A stretch of DNA of 64,000 nucleotides from Piscicola geometra (lineage: Eukaryota; Annelida; Clitellata; Hirudinida; Piscicolidae): positions 2,969,412 through 3,033,411 of the forward strand of contig OX030956.1 of NCBI GenBank assembly GCA_943735955.1, read 5' to 3'. Positions 39,858 to 58,320 of the stretch are shown here, one piece after another. How positions within the stretch are numbered: the stretch's first letter is position 1; each line of letters begins with the position of its first letter. Made by a program: the position numbers and the translations under genes. The notes under the pieces were generated by a model, which did not search any database, was not told the origin of the DNA, and saw nothing but the letters and a program-made list of their open reading frames with translations.

Positions 39858-41123
39858 TCACCACAATATACAAACTAGACAAATTCTTAAAAAACTTGCT
39901 TCTGGGGAGGGGAAGACTGTTCCGAGACACTGCAGGAGTTCTGGTTGTCTGAGCACAGCCTGTCTGTAGTCCTCGAGGTAAATGCGTTGACCTCCTTTCA
40001 ATGACTGTGTGAAAGATGGTGGTGAAAAAGGGATAGAAGAAAGAAATGTTGGAAAATGAAAAAGGTTTATATTTGATCAGGGGTGATGAAGAGAGTTTGA
40101 CCAAGCACTGAATATCTTTATTTTTTTATGCATTCAAACTTGGTTTTAGTACGACTAAGAATCATCTCGTATTTAGCAGATTTTTCACTTTGGAATACTT
40201 AGTACAAAACAATTAGCGTGAAGTAGTTTTAGAAAATAAGGATTTTTTAAATAATTAAAAGCTGGACGATAGTAGCTTTATTTGAATGGAATTAACACTG
40301 TTTGCATTCGATCTATTGGATAAATAAGAACATTAAAAAATTGAAATTCGTTACCGAAATAAATACGAAGAGAATATTTATACAATCTTTTATTATTCTT
40401 ATTGTAAGTGCCAAACCCTTATAAGTTGTCAATAATGACGACATGTTGTTATTGCAAGGTGGAATGGCTTACTAACGAGTTTCTTGATGGTCAACTCGAT
40501 GAGTTCCTTCAGGAAGTCGTCTGCTTCGACGTTGGAAGGCGACTTGAGAATGGAGTTCTTGAGGAGTTGCATGATGTCGAACTTGGAGATGAAGTCGTCC
40601 TTGCTGAGGTTGTACACGTCGTGAGAAACTGAAGAAGGTGGTTGAGGAAGAATAGGTGTTTGAAGGATAAAAGATTTTTAAAAGAAATATAAAAAAGGTG
40701 GATGAGAAAGTATATGAAGTTTATGAACATCCTCACTACATTTGATTCTCTCTTCGGTCTTGCCTCTTAGCATGATGGACATGCTCATTATGAACTCCAT
40801 GATGTCCACCTGCCGCTGCTTGCTCTTCACCGTCACCTTGAAGACTGCATTGTGGCGGTGGTGGGAGGAGGATAAGGGCGATGGTTGTTTGGAAAAATTG
40901 TGTTTTTTGTGGAAAAAGAAAGTGAATGGCTGAATGGAAAAAAGTTATTGAGTTTTGTGATTATTTATAGGTTATACAGTAATGCGCGCACTCCTGTCTA
41001 GGATGAGTTCATCGTCGATGTCGAACTGCTCAAATAGGAAACTTGTGTAGTCTCGTCGGTCCATCTTCCCAGTGGTGATCTCGTCAAACAGCTCCATCAG
41101 GAAGATGATCTCTTCTTCTGAAA
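39858..41123 (-). CDS. Calaxin (EFCAB1/CLXN)-like protein with degenerate EF-hands, 5' end missing
   Basis: Exons, gene order: 41123-40992, 40844-40740, 40628-40477, 40004-39858 (stop TGA). Phases agree at every junction. The product aligns almost without gaps to vertebrate calaxin, the neuronal-calcium-sensor-like adaptor of outer dynein arms in cilia. Landmarks are LFDEITTGKMDRRDY, DDELILDR, IMEFIMSMSIMLRGKTEERIK, DFISKFDIMQLLKNSILKSP, LIELTIKKL and IYLEDYRQAVLRQPELL. The segments aligning with the calcium loops read TVKSKQRQVDIM, NLSKDDFISKFD and SLKGGQRIYLED. All three lack the Asp/Asn series needed at positions 1, 3 and 5. The protein is therefore probably calcium-insensitive, or a divergent paralog of a canonical calaxin elsewhere. 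The first exon (about 20-25 residues) was not found between 41124 and 42122. No internal stops are present. Confidence 0.85.
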
Positions 41124-42122
41124 CTGTCGAGTGCAATGTTAAAGTTTAAGAGTTAAACAATCAAGTTTGCTGTCTTATTTGTGGAGTTAGGTTTATAATA
41201 TATAAACATATAAGCAATATAAAGTTTCTAGGTAAGTTCTAACAGTGTGTTTTTCGAGCCAATATTTTCTTTAGTTTAGTCGATCTGATTTTGGTGTTTC
41301 CTACTTCGTACTCCATCCTTTTTCATGTCCTACTTTAAACTCCAAAGTAATCTCTTTTATTCTGAATATCCAACAAATCCAAATCAACACTTATTCAACT
41401 TTTTCTAATTTTTTGAAATAAAAAACACGACGTCACCATAGATTGGAAACATTAGTTCACGTTTTATTTTTTCACGGAAAATAAGTGCTTTTAAGTTATT
41501 TCAAATGTTGAAATCCAACTGCATTATTATCGAGAATAAGTTAGAATGGACCCGATTCGATCTGCTAATTAAATCACTGTCGTGTGGTGAATGTCTTCAC
41601 AGATGATATATACAGCCAAAAGAACTATTGAGTGGAAATTAAAATGCATCTGAAATATGTTAAGAGAATCATGAAAAGTAAGACTATTTACAAATGAGAA
41701 TGTCGACAGAGAGCAGAATGGATGAAGAAGTGGAAGGTGGCCTCAAGAGGTCAGTGTGGATTCAGGCCTTCATGCGAGGGGTCATGATGAAGCGGTCAAA
41801 AAAGCTTGGTGCAATGGAGGACAAGACAATAGACTTGAAAACTCAAAAGCGACAAGACACGCATAGACCAAGAAAAGGCATTCATTAATTTTTAACATCG
41901 CATCCATCATGGAAGTAAAAATGAATTAAGATAAAACTTTACAAGTGAAATGAAACACATTATAAAAAATAATTAGATGGTTAATAAAAATATTTTACTT
42001 TTTTATCATGCGGTTGTGGAGTGGTGTGAGGAAGGTAAAAACAATTGGATGAAGAGAAGAAGATTAATCAGTTCACAAAAAAAATATATAAATAAAGAGA
42101 TGGTGGAGGAGTGGATGAGAGA
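41124..42122. other. Gap between calaxin-like gene and PRC1
   Basis: It should hold the first exon or exons of the calaxin-like gene and the end of PRC1's 3' UTR. I could not identify either. Open frames at 41694-41888 and 41977-42252 on the plus strand resemble no family I know. Confidence 0.4.
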
Positions 42123-47180
<5,058 letters not shown>

Positions 47181-47814
47181 CATTCGACTTCCCTTGTCTT
47201 GTGGAGTGCGTTTTGGAAGCGATTTATAATCTCACGAGAATTAAAATATTTAAAACAATTATAATGAAGATTATAATAATTGAAAAAATAACTAACAATT
47301 TCGACATTTAAAATTGTATAGTTTATTAAAATCTTATAATATATCAACTTGATACAAAAAAATACTTGAAAGGTGTAAATTATTTGAAAAAGTGCGGAGT
47401 AAATTTGATTGGTCGAATACTTCAAATATTGATTTCTAGCGGTTTATTTTAAAAAGTTTTTTTAAATAAATTTATTTTTATATAAATTTATAAGAAATAA
47501 TAATAGTTATAATAAATAAATTCAACAAATTTATTATTATTGAATTATTATTTCTAATAAAAATATATAATTTTTATATATATTATTTGTGATCAATGTT
47601 CACTGATACAGAATCCATTAACTATCCATGAAAAGTTGCACCCAGTCAATTAGTGAATTATGATGGCTAAAAGAAAAGGTTTTTAATATGTGAAAAGTCA
47701 CTTGATGAATGTTAAAACTGGCTCGAATCTCTTCATTAGAATGTTTTTAGCTCGAATGTTGGTTGTTTTGAATCTGTCGAGAATGGCCGCAGGGAATCAA
47801 AGCGCTCAAGGAGA

Positions 47815-48946
47815 TCAATCAATCAATCAAATAGATTTCTATAGCGCTCTTTCTTCAAATTCAAGAGCGCTCGTAAATAAATTTGTTAAACAGATATGTC
47901 TTCAGATCCTTACGAAAAGTAAATAATGATTTAGAAGTAGTTAAATAAGGAGGTAATGAGTTCCAAATATATGGACCTGCATAATGGAAAGAACGTTTAG
48001 CAAAAGAGTTATTAATGGAAGGGATGAAATAATGATTTTGAGTGGATGATCTTAAATTCCTTCTATGAGGGTGAGTTATTAATGATTTGAGGTATATTGG
48101 GGATACTGGGGAGTTTTGTAATTTAAACATAAAAACACAGATTTTAAATATAATCCTAAATTTGATGGGGAGCCAATGTAATAAGATGAGAGAGGGTGTA
48201 ATGTGGTGATAAATAGGAGTACGGCTAACGACTCTAGCAGCATAATTAAATACTTTATTTAATGGTTTTAAAGTAGTTTCAGGTAAATTATAATAGAGTG
48301 AGTTACAATAGTCAATTCGAGATAAAACAAGTGCAGAGACTAACATCTTTAAAGAAGGGTCATCTAAGTAAGGTAATAATTGTCTGATACGTCTGAGATG
48401 AAAATAGCAAGATTTAGTGACTGCTAGAATTTGGTTTGATAAGGTTAATTTTGAGTCGAAAATAAATCCTAAGCTACGAATATGATTAGATGGAACAATA
48501 GTATGAGTGGCGAAATTACATGGGCCATTAATTAGTTTACCATTTTTATCAAAAAATATAAGTTCAAACTTTAGTGGATTCAATTTTAGAGACATTGAGC
48601 TAGACCAATTTTCAATAGATAATAGACATGAAGATATAGACGACATAACAGTATTATATGATGATGTATCGAAGTTGACATATAACTGCGAATCGTCAGC
48701 ATAGGATAGGGAGTTGAGAGAATGAGAGGAAATGATAGAAGATAATTCAGAGACGTATAGAATAAAGAACAAAGGACCAAGAATAGAACCTTGAGGAACA
48801 CCATATGAGTAAGTAGATGGGGTAGAGGTACAGTGATTTAAAGAAACATAAACAGATCTATTAGATAAATATGACTTAATCCATAAAAACGAGGAATCCT
48901 TAATATTGAACTTAAAGGAGAAAGGATAAAGGAGAAAGCTTTCCAT
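47815..48946 (-). pseudogene. 5'-truncated L2/CR1-type LINE (reverse transcriptase C-terminal half)
   Basis: An uninterrupted minus-strand frame of about 360 residues covers the later reverse-transcriptase blocks. These are WIKSYLSNRS, YGVPQGSILGPLFFILY, SYADDSQLYV (catalytic YADD), GFIFDSKLTLS, RIDYCNSLYYNLP, LHWLPIKFRI and the C-terminal GPYIWNSLP. The endonuclease and the first reverse-transcriptase blocks are missing, so it is truncated at the 5' end, near 48945. The 3' end (47815-47865) has a GAGCGCTC...GAGCGCTA hairpin followed by ATTG repeats, as in L2-type elements. An intact frame implies a fairly recent insertion. Confidence 0.87.
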
Positions 48947-49239
48947 AGCAGCAGCAGTACCAGCGTTGGCAAAGACTTCTCCTTCACCCTCTTTCGCAGC
49001 CTCGGCACCAGTGGCAAGACAGAAAATTGAGAAGAATGATGATTGTGTTTTGAGGATGATTGTGTTGTGGTATGAGTGTTAGTATTGTGGTGATGATTGA
49101 GTTTTTTATTTATGGTGATAGTGATTTTTTGGCGGTGATTGTCATGGTGGGGTGGGTGAGGTTGGATTATTGAGGTTGATTGTGTGTTTATAGATATATT
49201 TAAATTTATAAATATACATATATTGGTAGTGGTCTAAAA

Positions 49240-49340
49240 ACCGTTTTATTTAACAAATTTATTTGAAGAGCGCCTTTGTTCACTTAGTAAAAGGCGCTAT
49301 ACAAATCATTAGTGATTGATGATTGATTGATTGATTCAAA
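49240..49340 (+). repeat. L2-type 3' tail (LINE or SINE remnant)
   Basis: 'agcgcctttgttcacttagt' then 'aaaaggcgctatacaaatc' forms a stem-loop and is followed by ATTG repeats. This is the same tail type as the LINE at 47815, on the opposite strand. Confidence 0.75.
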
Positions 49341-49410
49341 TAATAAATATTGCGTTTGTGTCATCACAGGTTCTTTTCATCCATTCAACATATTTTTCTT
49401 TAAATGTGAA

Positions 49411-49470
49411 CTGCGATGGTGTAATGGTTAAAACGCTGAGTCGTTACGTGAGTTCAATTCCTACGATCAA
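49411..49470 (+). repeat. tRNA-derived SINE head
   Basis: TGGTGTAATGG at 49417-49427 fits the tRNA A box and GTTCAATTC at 49452-49460 fits the B box exactly, 24 bases apart. No cloverleaf with a credible acceptor stem closes, so it is a SINE promoter rather than a tRNA gene. Confidence 0.6.
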
Positions 49471-49529
49471 AAGCGGGGACCTACAGCTAATCTTAGAAAG
49501 TCCTCCCCAGCATAGACGACGATTCTAGG

Positions 49530-49930
49530 GGGTTCTGAGCAGGGGCAGCGATCTGCTACAAATCTTGGGGGGTCCTAACCAGCATTGACGATCCTGAAGG
49601 GGTCTTGAGCCCTGGACCCATCTCTTCCCACTTGAAAAAAAATTAACTTATGTTTTTATAGGAATATTTAAGTAAGCAATGAAAAGTTTTACTTTAGACA
49701 GCTATAACCATAACTACACATACTCACAATGTATTAATATGTAAAAATTCAGTTTTATGCCATGTTTGACGATTATGTTCGCATCAAATCCCAAGACCCC
49801 TCCCAGGATCGCCGCCTATGGTTCTGAGATCTGGATCCCCTCACTGAAAAAAACATTTTTGGATGCCATTGTTGACGATTATGCTCATGTTAAAACAATA
49901 ATTTTTAAAAAAAATTCAAAGATCTCGCTG
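49530..49930. repeat. Dispersed repeat, copy 2 (family member at 7572-7970)
   Basis: Shares 'ctacaaatcttggggggtcc', 'tacacatactcacaatgtat' and 'ttatgccatgtttgacgatt' with the copy at 7572. An internal stretch is partly repeated (49759 and 49864). It follows the SINE head directly, but the first copy lacks that head. Confidence 0.7.
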
Positions 49931-51403
49931 TTCATGTCAGCCATCGCCTGGTAGCTGGCACATAAATTATGTGACATAATCTATATAGAAAGAAGAAAAT
50001 TACTTTAAACTCTTTGAAAACGAATATAAAAAGACTCATCTCTTGCGGCCAGATCGTTTATAGCATTAAAACAATGAATAACCAAAAAAGTATGAAAGAA
50101 AAATGAGCGACAAAAACATAAAGAAAACTAATTCTCTAGAAAACAACAAAAAAACAGACAGCATTGATGGAAAAATATCAAAAATCGAAGAATTGTCGAA
50201 CACATTAATGTTTCAATTTTTGGTATGCAGATCAGTGCAGAAAAAACAAACTAAGTACTTATAACAACAACGGAATAAAGTACCTGGCGAAAATTTAGAA
50301 ATTGTCATAAGCTTCAAATATTGATCAATAATCCGACTAATGCAAGAATCCTCCTCATCAGGACTGGCCAAAAAAGTTCTTAAATGCACTGGGCAGACAA
50401 ACAAAACGATAAGAAGACAACATAACCGACTATTTTAAACTTTGACAAAACCGAAAAACTTGAATAAAATTGGTTGAATAATTTCTTGTGGTTCAAGACT
50501 ATATATTGGAGACTGACTGACTTATTAAACATATTAGAAATCAAAATAGGTTATAATTGACTAGAAAAATAGATAAAACATTTAACCAAAAAAAATAATT
50601 TTGTAAAAAGTTTTGCGTTTTTCAACTTTAGTCATTAAATATGAATTAAAAGTAAAATTTAAATTAGCGCATTACTTTATTTGAAATTTGTTTCCGATTC
50701 GGGAGTCCCTACTGACCCGTTTGTGTGCTTGTTATGTTTGTCGCTGCTTTTTAGCTTATCTAATTTTATTCTGAGTCAGACGAGATTAATTTTAATATTT
50801 TATTCCAATAAAATGAACAAGAATTAATAAATTTTTGATGAAACTTCGCCATTTATACTCCTGCTTGTGGCTTCAAAGCACAGACATGCTTTTCTGAATG
50901 GCCTACTTTCTTCTGCATTACTACAACGCAATCTAGCCGTCTTCAACTGCTGTATGGACATCGCATGGAAGTTTCACAAAAATTCCACTATGCAATGTTC
51001 TCTTCAACCTTCAAAGGATTGCTCTCCAACGTGCTCTCACGATCTCTCATGTGGGGGACTCTTGCGATTCTCCTGTAATGATCTGGATTCCTTACCTGCC
51101 CATCATGCCTTCCTTCAATTTGCTGACTTGTCCTGGAGTCGCAGCTAAAAACTGCCATTCTATCATTTCGAAATCAACCTTTTATATTCCGCGATAAAAA
51201 TATTTATTTAAAAAATATTTTTCAGTTTATAACAACATCATAATCTTTCAAAAATATGGAAACAACATGAAACGAAGAACGTTAATTCACATTTAAATGA
51301 CAAAGAGTCTGACTACTTGATCCTTTTTAAACACCAATCATTCTGCCATCACACGTCTGCTCACAGCCCAGCTCAGGACTTGCTTTACGTTCCAACAACT
51401 CCA
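49931..51403. other. Intergenic stretch upstream of the receptor kinase gene
   Basis: AT-rich sequence. No gene is supported; the plus frame at 50867-51148 has no recognisable domain. It should contain the receptor's promoter and 5' UTR, but I see no clear TATA box. Confidence 0.5.
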
Positions 51404-54400
51404 ATGCATGCACACAAGAATGTCTTGAGACTCAAGTTGAGCGTGTGCATCTTCTTAATCATCATCAACACCGTCATCAGCAGGCATCATGAGTGTGACC
51501 TCCACACCTATGGTGAGTGCACCACTACTACTGCAATAATCAATATCCACTAGTTATTGATAATGTACTAATCATTATTCAACCATTCATATCACTTAAT
51601 TTTTATCATTAGACTTAATGGATCAGTCTAATCAATCATTCACCTCTTCATCCCTCATTCATGTATTAACTCATTCATTTAGGTCTTTTTCAAACACTTC
51701 CATCTGACATTCATCCTTAAATTTACATTAAATCTTTTATCCTTTAACCCCAGCCTGTTCTAGTTTATGCAGAAGTTGTAATAGAAATATGTAATTCAAA
51801 TGAGAATTATTCAAATTTGCAGGCAATGCATCATCTAGTACTGGTGCATAATGGCCAATTTGAAGCAAGTATTTATGCCAAAGTGCTGTATCTATGAAGA
51901 ATTTTGAAAATTCTATTCATTCATAATGAACAAGAATTTTTATGAAGTAGCTATTCTCAAGTGATATTACAGGCATGAGGTCTCTATTGTAACAACAACA
52001 ACTAACTCACTGCATTCATTCATTCATCTATTGAAGCACTCTTCATTCATAAAACACACCACTCACTCACATAACTTATAACCTTTATAGTACCCACCAC
52101 ACTGTATGTGTATGCTGCATACAAACATTTCTAACACATACATTCTTCACTGCTATTTTTATTGCTTCTTTTTTATGTACTTGTCATTATTATTATTATG
52201 ATTGCCATCATTGTTGTTTTTGTTTTCATTGTTTTCAGGGTCTTAAGAGAATAGCAAGCAACTTCTATTCTACTCATGCCCCACCCATTCTAATTACACT
52301 AGAGCATATCATCAACTACTATTCAGCTGCAGCTCACAAACAATGACACTGATGTAATATCACATTCATCAAACAAACAAACTTTATCAGCATTAAATTG
52401 ATGAGGCAGTGTCTAGCCAGCATGCAGGGTTTACAACACGTACATTGCACCCACCATTCACTCTTTAAACATACTTTTTTGTATGCTCCTATTGATTTTC
52501 TTAAGCTTTGTTGCTCATTCAATTAAAAATTTTGTTTTTTTTTCTTTGCTTGTTTGTTCATTGAGATGATATGTTTCACTAAATTCATTACATTCACTGC
52601 TCACTATTCCGAATGCTTGTCAGTAACACATAGAAGTGACCATCAATCCTCTAACCACCATCAACACCATTAGGACCACTAAAATAATGACCAACATAGG
52701 CCATTCTAACAATTTATCAAGCTTCTTCACCAACCAAACTAATGCACCAACTCTTCAACTACCATTAATGACCAATATTATTCATTCAAACTACGCCACC
52801 CACCACGTACAGACGACCAGCCACACTACACTCGTAGCTACTTTGCACCCCTCTCTGACACGTCCAATGCTGAACCCCATGCCATCACCATCGTCACCTC
52901 CAACACCACCTCCTCGCGCATCGTCTCCGCCATAGCACGCCACCTCCTGCTGAAGGTGCTGCTCTACAGGCAGGTGCAAGAGCACGTCCTTCCCGTGCCC
53001 CTCATCGACCAGATCATCAAGTAGGCTGCTGGGTGTCTATTACTTTTCTCTATGAATGTCTTTTTATTTGCTTAGTTTGTCATCTTCCTCCCACCATAGC
53101 AAACATCATATATGAATGAATTTTCACTTGATTCACTTTTTAGCATCTCCTTCCCACCATAGCAAAGGAGACATAGTGCTCGATCTGATGGACACGAGGC
53201 ACGACCAACTCTGGGTCGACAGCTTGGAGACGGGCGATCCTTCGCTGGATAAGCCCGAGATGCTCCTCTACGATGTTCTGGGAAGGCTTGGAGTCTACGA
53301 TGCGTGAGTGGTGGGGAGGCTGAGTTGTTTGGGGGAGGTGGATGCGTGGCTGTTGGGAGAGGGAGATGAAGAGTTGGTATTGAGACAACACATATGATTG
53401 TTATTATTATCATTGTTATTGTTATTGTTGAAATGTATCACCACCATTATACAGACTGAGTCTGAATGTGCCTTCGTGGATGGAGGGGGTGCATTCAATT
53501 GAGTTCGACTGCCACTCCTCCTCTTCCTCCTCCTCCAGCCACCAGCACCTCCTTCCCCTCTTCAACAACACCCTCCTCAAGATCAAACTCGACCTAATCA
53601 TCGACCGCCTCAACCCTCCATTGCGGCATGCACCTCTCTACCACGGCAGGGTACTCAATGGAGTGGAGAGATCTTATAGGAGATACGTTCGTACAAGCAT
53701 CAACGCATCGTCATCATCTTCGCCATCATCATCATCATCATCATCGCCATCACTGCCCTCTTTATATTCGGATTCGGCAAATGGCAAGTTGCACAGAGAA
53801 CAGTTCATGTACCCGTATGTGACGAATGGCAATCACCATAGCGACAGACACGTGTACACACCCCACAACTGCACCATCGCCACATGCCTCATCGTCGTCG
53901 CCTCCAGCCTCAGTTAGTGCTTCAGTGCCGCCGATCCAGTCACCATGCCATGCACCACTATGACTATGGACTAGTTTTAATAGGCCATTCACTTAATCAC
54001 CAATAGTTCACTATGGTGTTTCGTGCCCTGGTCCATTATAAATGGACATTATTATTATCATTATCGTCTCACAACCTCAACCCACCCCAACACACTATCA
54101 CCCACCATTATCTCAACACAGGCTACAACAACTCTTGCATCCTCGACACCCTTCCCAACACCATCATCTACTTCATCGGCATGGTCGAGATGCCCAGGTG
54201 AGTCTATTTGAGCACCAGTTGATGTTTCATATGTTGAGTAAATGACGCTCAATGCATGATGAAACTAGAAGTTCTTCAAGAACATGTTGCCTAATTGCTT
54301 GCCTCAGCATGGAGTGTGTCATATCAATGAGCATCCATCAATCAGACCAAGCCACCAGCACTGCCACCACCAGCACCACTGCCACCAGCACCACTGCCAC

Positions 54401-54851
54401 CACCAGCACTGCCACCACCAGCACCACTGCCACCACCAGCACTGCCACCACCAGCACTGCCACCACCAGCACTGCCACCACCAGCACCACTGCCACCAGC
54501 ACCACTGCCACCAGCACCACTGCCACCACCACCACCACTGCCACCACCAGCACCACTGCCACCACCAGCACCACCACCACTGCCACCACCACTGCCACCA
54601 CCACTGCCACCACCAGCACCACTGCCACCACCAAATAGGTTTGTGTTGGAGATGCACGAGGCGAGGCTACCCGCCTTGTACCTCAGCAGCCACATGCACT
54701 CGCTCACCCACTCTGGCCTGCTGCGACCACTGAAGGTCTCCATGCGACCCCCCTGCAACCTCAACCCACGCCCCTGCTGCTCCTTCCGTCCACTGCCCCT
54801 ACTCAAGGCGATAAGCGTCAATTTCACGTGTGTTTTTGTTGTGTGCGGGGA

Positions 54852-54890
<39 letters not shown>

Positions 54891-55809
54891 TTGTGTGTGT
54901 GTGTGAGGCCCTGGGGGATGGGGTTGATTTGTTGTTGTGCTGGCTTCAGAGTTTGCTTGCGTGTGTTGTGTGGATAAGATGTATCTGTGATGAGGATAAA
55001 GATAATGGTGATGATGATGATGAAGATGATGATGATGATAATGGTGGTGATGATGATGAAGATGATTATGCTTATGATGATGATCATGGTTATGGCGTTA
55101 ACCTACAATCACGATGACAGATTATCGGCACCAAAGATCAAGCACCTGATAGGGCAGATGAGCTTCACCAACCAGGAGCTCATATCATTGGTTAGAAAGG
55201 TTGACTTCAACCAATCAGAAGCGAGCATCAACCAGGTGGCTTGTGATTGGTTGAAGGAAGGGCGCTGGCGGAAGTGGGTGGACAGGGTGGAGGAGAAGGA
55301 ACAACTCTACTTGGGCGTCTTCGGGCCTCCAGAGAACACGCTGATGCTCCAAAGTGGTGGGTCTTTGGCTTCAAATGTCTTTCGCATACTCGCACAAAGC
55401 ACATAACACTGCACTATCGTAAATCAATCTACCACAAACAAGCAATTAATTAACCCTGGCTCAGGTTCACGCTTTAAGTTTTTAAAAATTTGGTCTCGAA
55501 GCTCGCCGCTGTTCACGCCATGTTAATAATATTCGTCGTTTTTTTTCATTGCATTGCATCTGGTGCGTAATCAGGTGGCCAGTGGCAGCTAACCCAACAT
55601 AAAGACACGCACCCCTCAGTGATGCAGACAGCAGTGGACTACTTGAATCAGCAGTCATCCATCCTGCCCACACACCACTTCAACCTCACCACCTACACGC
55701 ACCCCGTCTCAACCACCGCTACCACCACCGCCCTTGTGAGATCATTCATCGAACTAATCACCCTTAAGCCCATGATGGTCTCAGTTGGTGAGTGTGTGTG
55801 TGTGTTTGT

Positions 55810-55865
<56 letters not shown>

Positions 55866-55891
55866 GTGTGTGGGTGAGTGTGTGTGTGTGG

Positions 55892-55966
<75 letters not shown>

Positions 55967-58237
55967 GGAAGAGATTTTTGAAATTGTGTGTGGTGTATTA
56001 AATTATTGGCCTTTAAATAAAACAAAAAGTTTGATTCTTAAAGCATCTGTTCCAACCCCTGAACACCGCAGGAACAGTAGAGGGTGAGTTCTCGCGCCTT
56101 CCTTACATCGCTTCCCTCTTTGACTCGCCCTTCGTCTCGATCGGTGCGACCAGACACCTCTTCTACAGGAGCACCCACAACCACACCTACTTCTCGATGC
56201 ACCCGGAGTTCCAAGAAACATTGTGCGTTTGTGCGGCCGGTTCCGGTGGTTGTGGGAGTGGTTCAGTGCATGATGGTGGTATAGTGCTGGTTGTGGTGGT
56301 TTGTAGTGATGGTGGGGGTCATCTGAAGGATGGGGGCTAGTGGTGGTAGTTAGGGGGTGAACAGAAAACTTGTGGTCAGCTTCGGTACTCCTCCATTGCA
56401 CCACCACTCCATTCCACTGCACCACGATTCCATTCCACTGCACCACTATCACCTCACCACGACGACGGCATCAGCTTCTCGATGGGCAAGGTGTTTGTGG
56501 AGTTGAAGTGGATGAAGGTGGCGTGCATCATTGACCGTCGACACGACTCCCTCTTCGCCTACATGAAGGTGCGCTGTACTGTGCCCAGTGCTTTTTGTTG
56601 TGTCTGGTCATGATTGCAAAATACTGTGGTGGGGATGAGTCAGGTCAGGCCATGTTGATGCGACGTGGTGGTGTTAGCGGAGGTATGCATGCATGCATGA
56701 TTGAAGGATTCTCATCATCATCATCATTACCATGGACATCATTACCATGACGACCACGTCTGAGCAGGCGGAGTTGAAGAAGCTGGACGTGAGTGTGGTG
56801 GTGGAGGCAGATGTCGACGACGAGGACACGCAAGACGTCATCCTCAAGGTCGCTTGCCTTAAAAAATCAGAACTGCGCGCTATACATGGGCTAAAAGAAA
56901 GGGCTCAAATGATGGTTCAAATTGATTGGTTCAAATTGATTGGTTCAAATGAATTTTGGCCCAGGTGGCAAAGGGGCCATCATGACGTCACTTTTGCACC
57001 ACCTCAGGAGCTGCAGCTGATAAAGGACGAACGTGCGAGCATCGTCGTCCTCATGCTCTCCTCCACCCTCCTGCCCCGCATCCTCTGCGCCCTGCACCAG
57101 AAGGTACTTCGTCGTCATCATCGTCATAATGACCGTCATCATTGTCATCGTCATCATCATCATCATTGTCATCATGACCGTCATCATTGTCATCGTTCTC
57201 ATCATCATCATGACCGTCATCATTGTCATCATGACCGTCATCATCATCATCATGACCGTCATCATTGTCATCGTCATCATTGTAATTTTCATAATTTTCA
57301 TCATTGTCATCATCACCATATCACTCACCACCACCACCACCCAGGAAATCACCTTCTCAAAGGGTTTTGTCTTTTTCGATCCACTGGAGATAGTGAAGGA
57401 GATGATGTCATCCAGGCAATCATCATCAGGATCGTCAAACCCTCACTCCTCCTCCTGCTCCTCCTCCATTGTGCACTCCTTTATCAAGCACCTCTTCTCA
57501 CTCCATCCTCATCTCCCGGACATCGAAGCTGATGTGCAGGTGTACGGGAAGCTGAAGAGCCAATGGCAGGCCCTCATCCTCGAGAATGACACGCATCCCG
57601 TCAAGGTGCCTTTGTGCTCTTTGTCATTTATCCATCTATCCAAAAATTCATTCATCCGTCCATTTATCCATCATTTCTCTAACCTATTCATAAGCCTATC
57701 TATCCACCCATCCATTCATATGAGTATATCAATCCATTCATCCATACATGCACCCGACAGACGTTATCATCAATCCATTTATTTATAAACCTATCTATTC
57801 ATTCATCCATCCATTCATCCATCCATTCATTCATTTTTCCATCCATTCATTCATTCATCCACTCATCCACTCATCCACCCATTCATTCATTCATCCACTC
57901 ATCCCCCCATCAATGCAGACGTTACCATCTGGGCCGAACAAGAGGTTGTTGTACGAGGCTTTTGACGCGATTATCCTCTTCGGCAGCCTGCTGCAGACCT
58001 TCAAGCACAACTATCCGTCCTTCAAGCAGCAGTACCAGTGCGTTGAAGTGGTGGTGTTGTGTTCATGCGGTAGTGGGGGTGCATGTATGTGTGTGTGTGT
58101 GTGTGCATTCATTTTGTGATGTGGTGTGGTGTTTGGACTCAATTTTTGTGGTGTCGTATGGTGCACGAATGAATTTATGTGGTGTGGTGCATGCTGAGGA
58201 ATTGGATTTGCATGGATTGATTGATGATTGGAAAAAT

Positions 58238-58320
<83 letters not shown>

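Noticed and set aside
41694..41888. Possible coding exon near the calaxin-like gene
   Set aside because: The open frame is on the opposite strand from the gene and resembles no known family; the minus-strand frames contain stops and do not match the calaxin N-terminus.
49411..49470. A functional tRNA gene
   Set aside because: A and B boxes are good, but no full cloverleaf with a paired acceptor stem can be drawn; a SINE head is more likely.
50867..51148. Possible 93-residue plus-strand gene
   Set aside because: No recognisable domain, no splice partners and no conserved copy; left as unsupported.
54252..54827. Thr-rich, His-rich and Gly-rich open frames
   Set aside because: They come from the CCA minisatellite inside a receptor intron; the real exons lie on either side.
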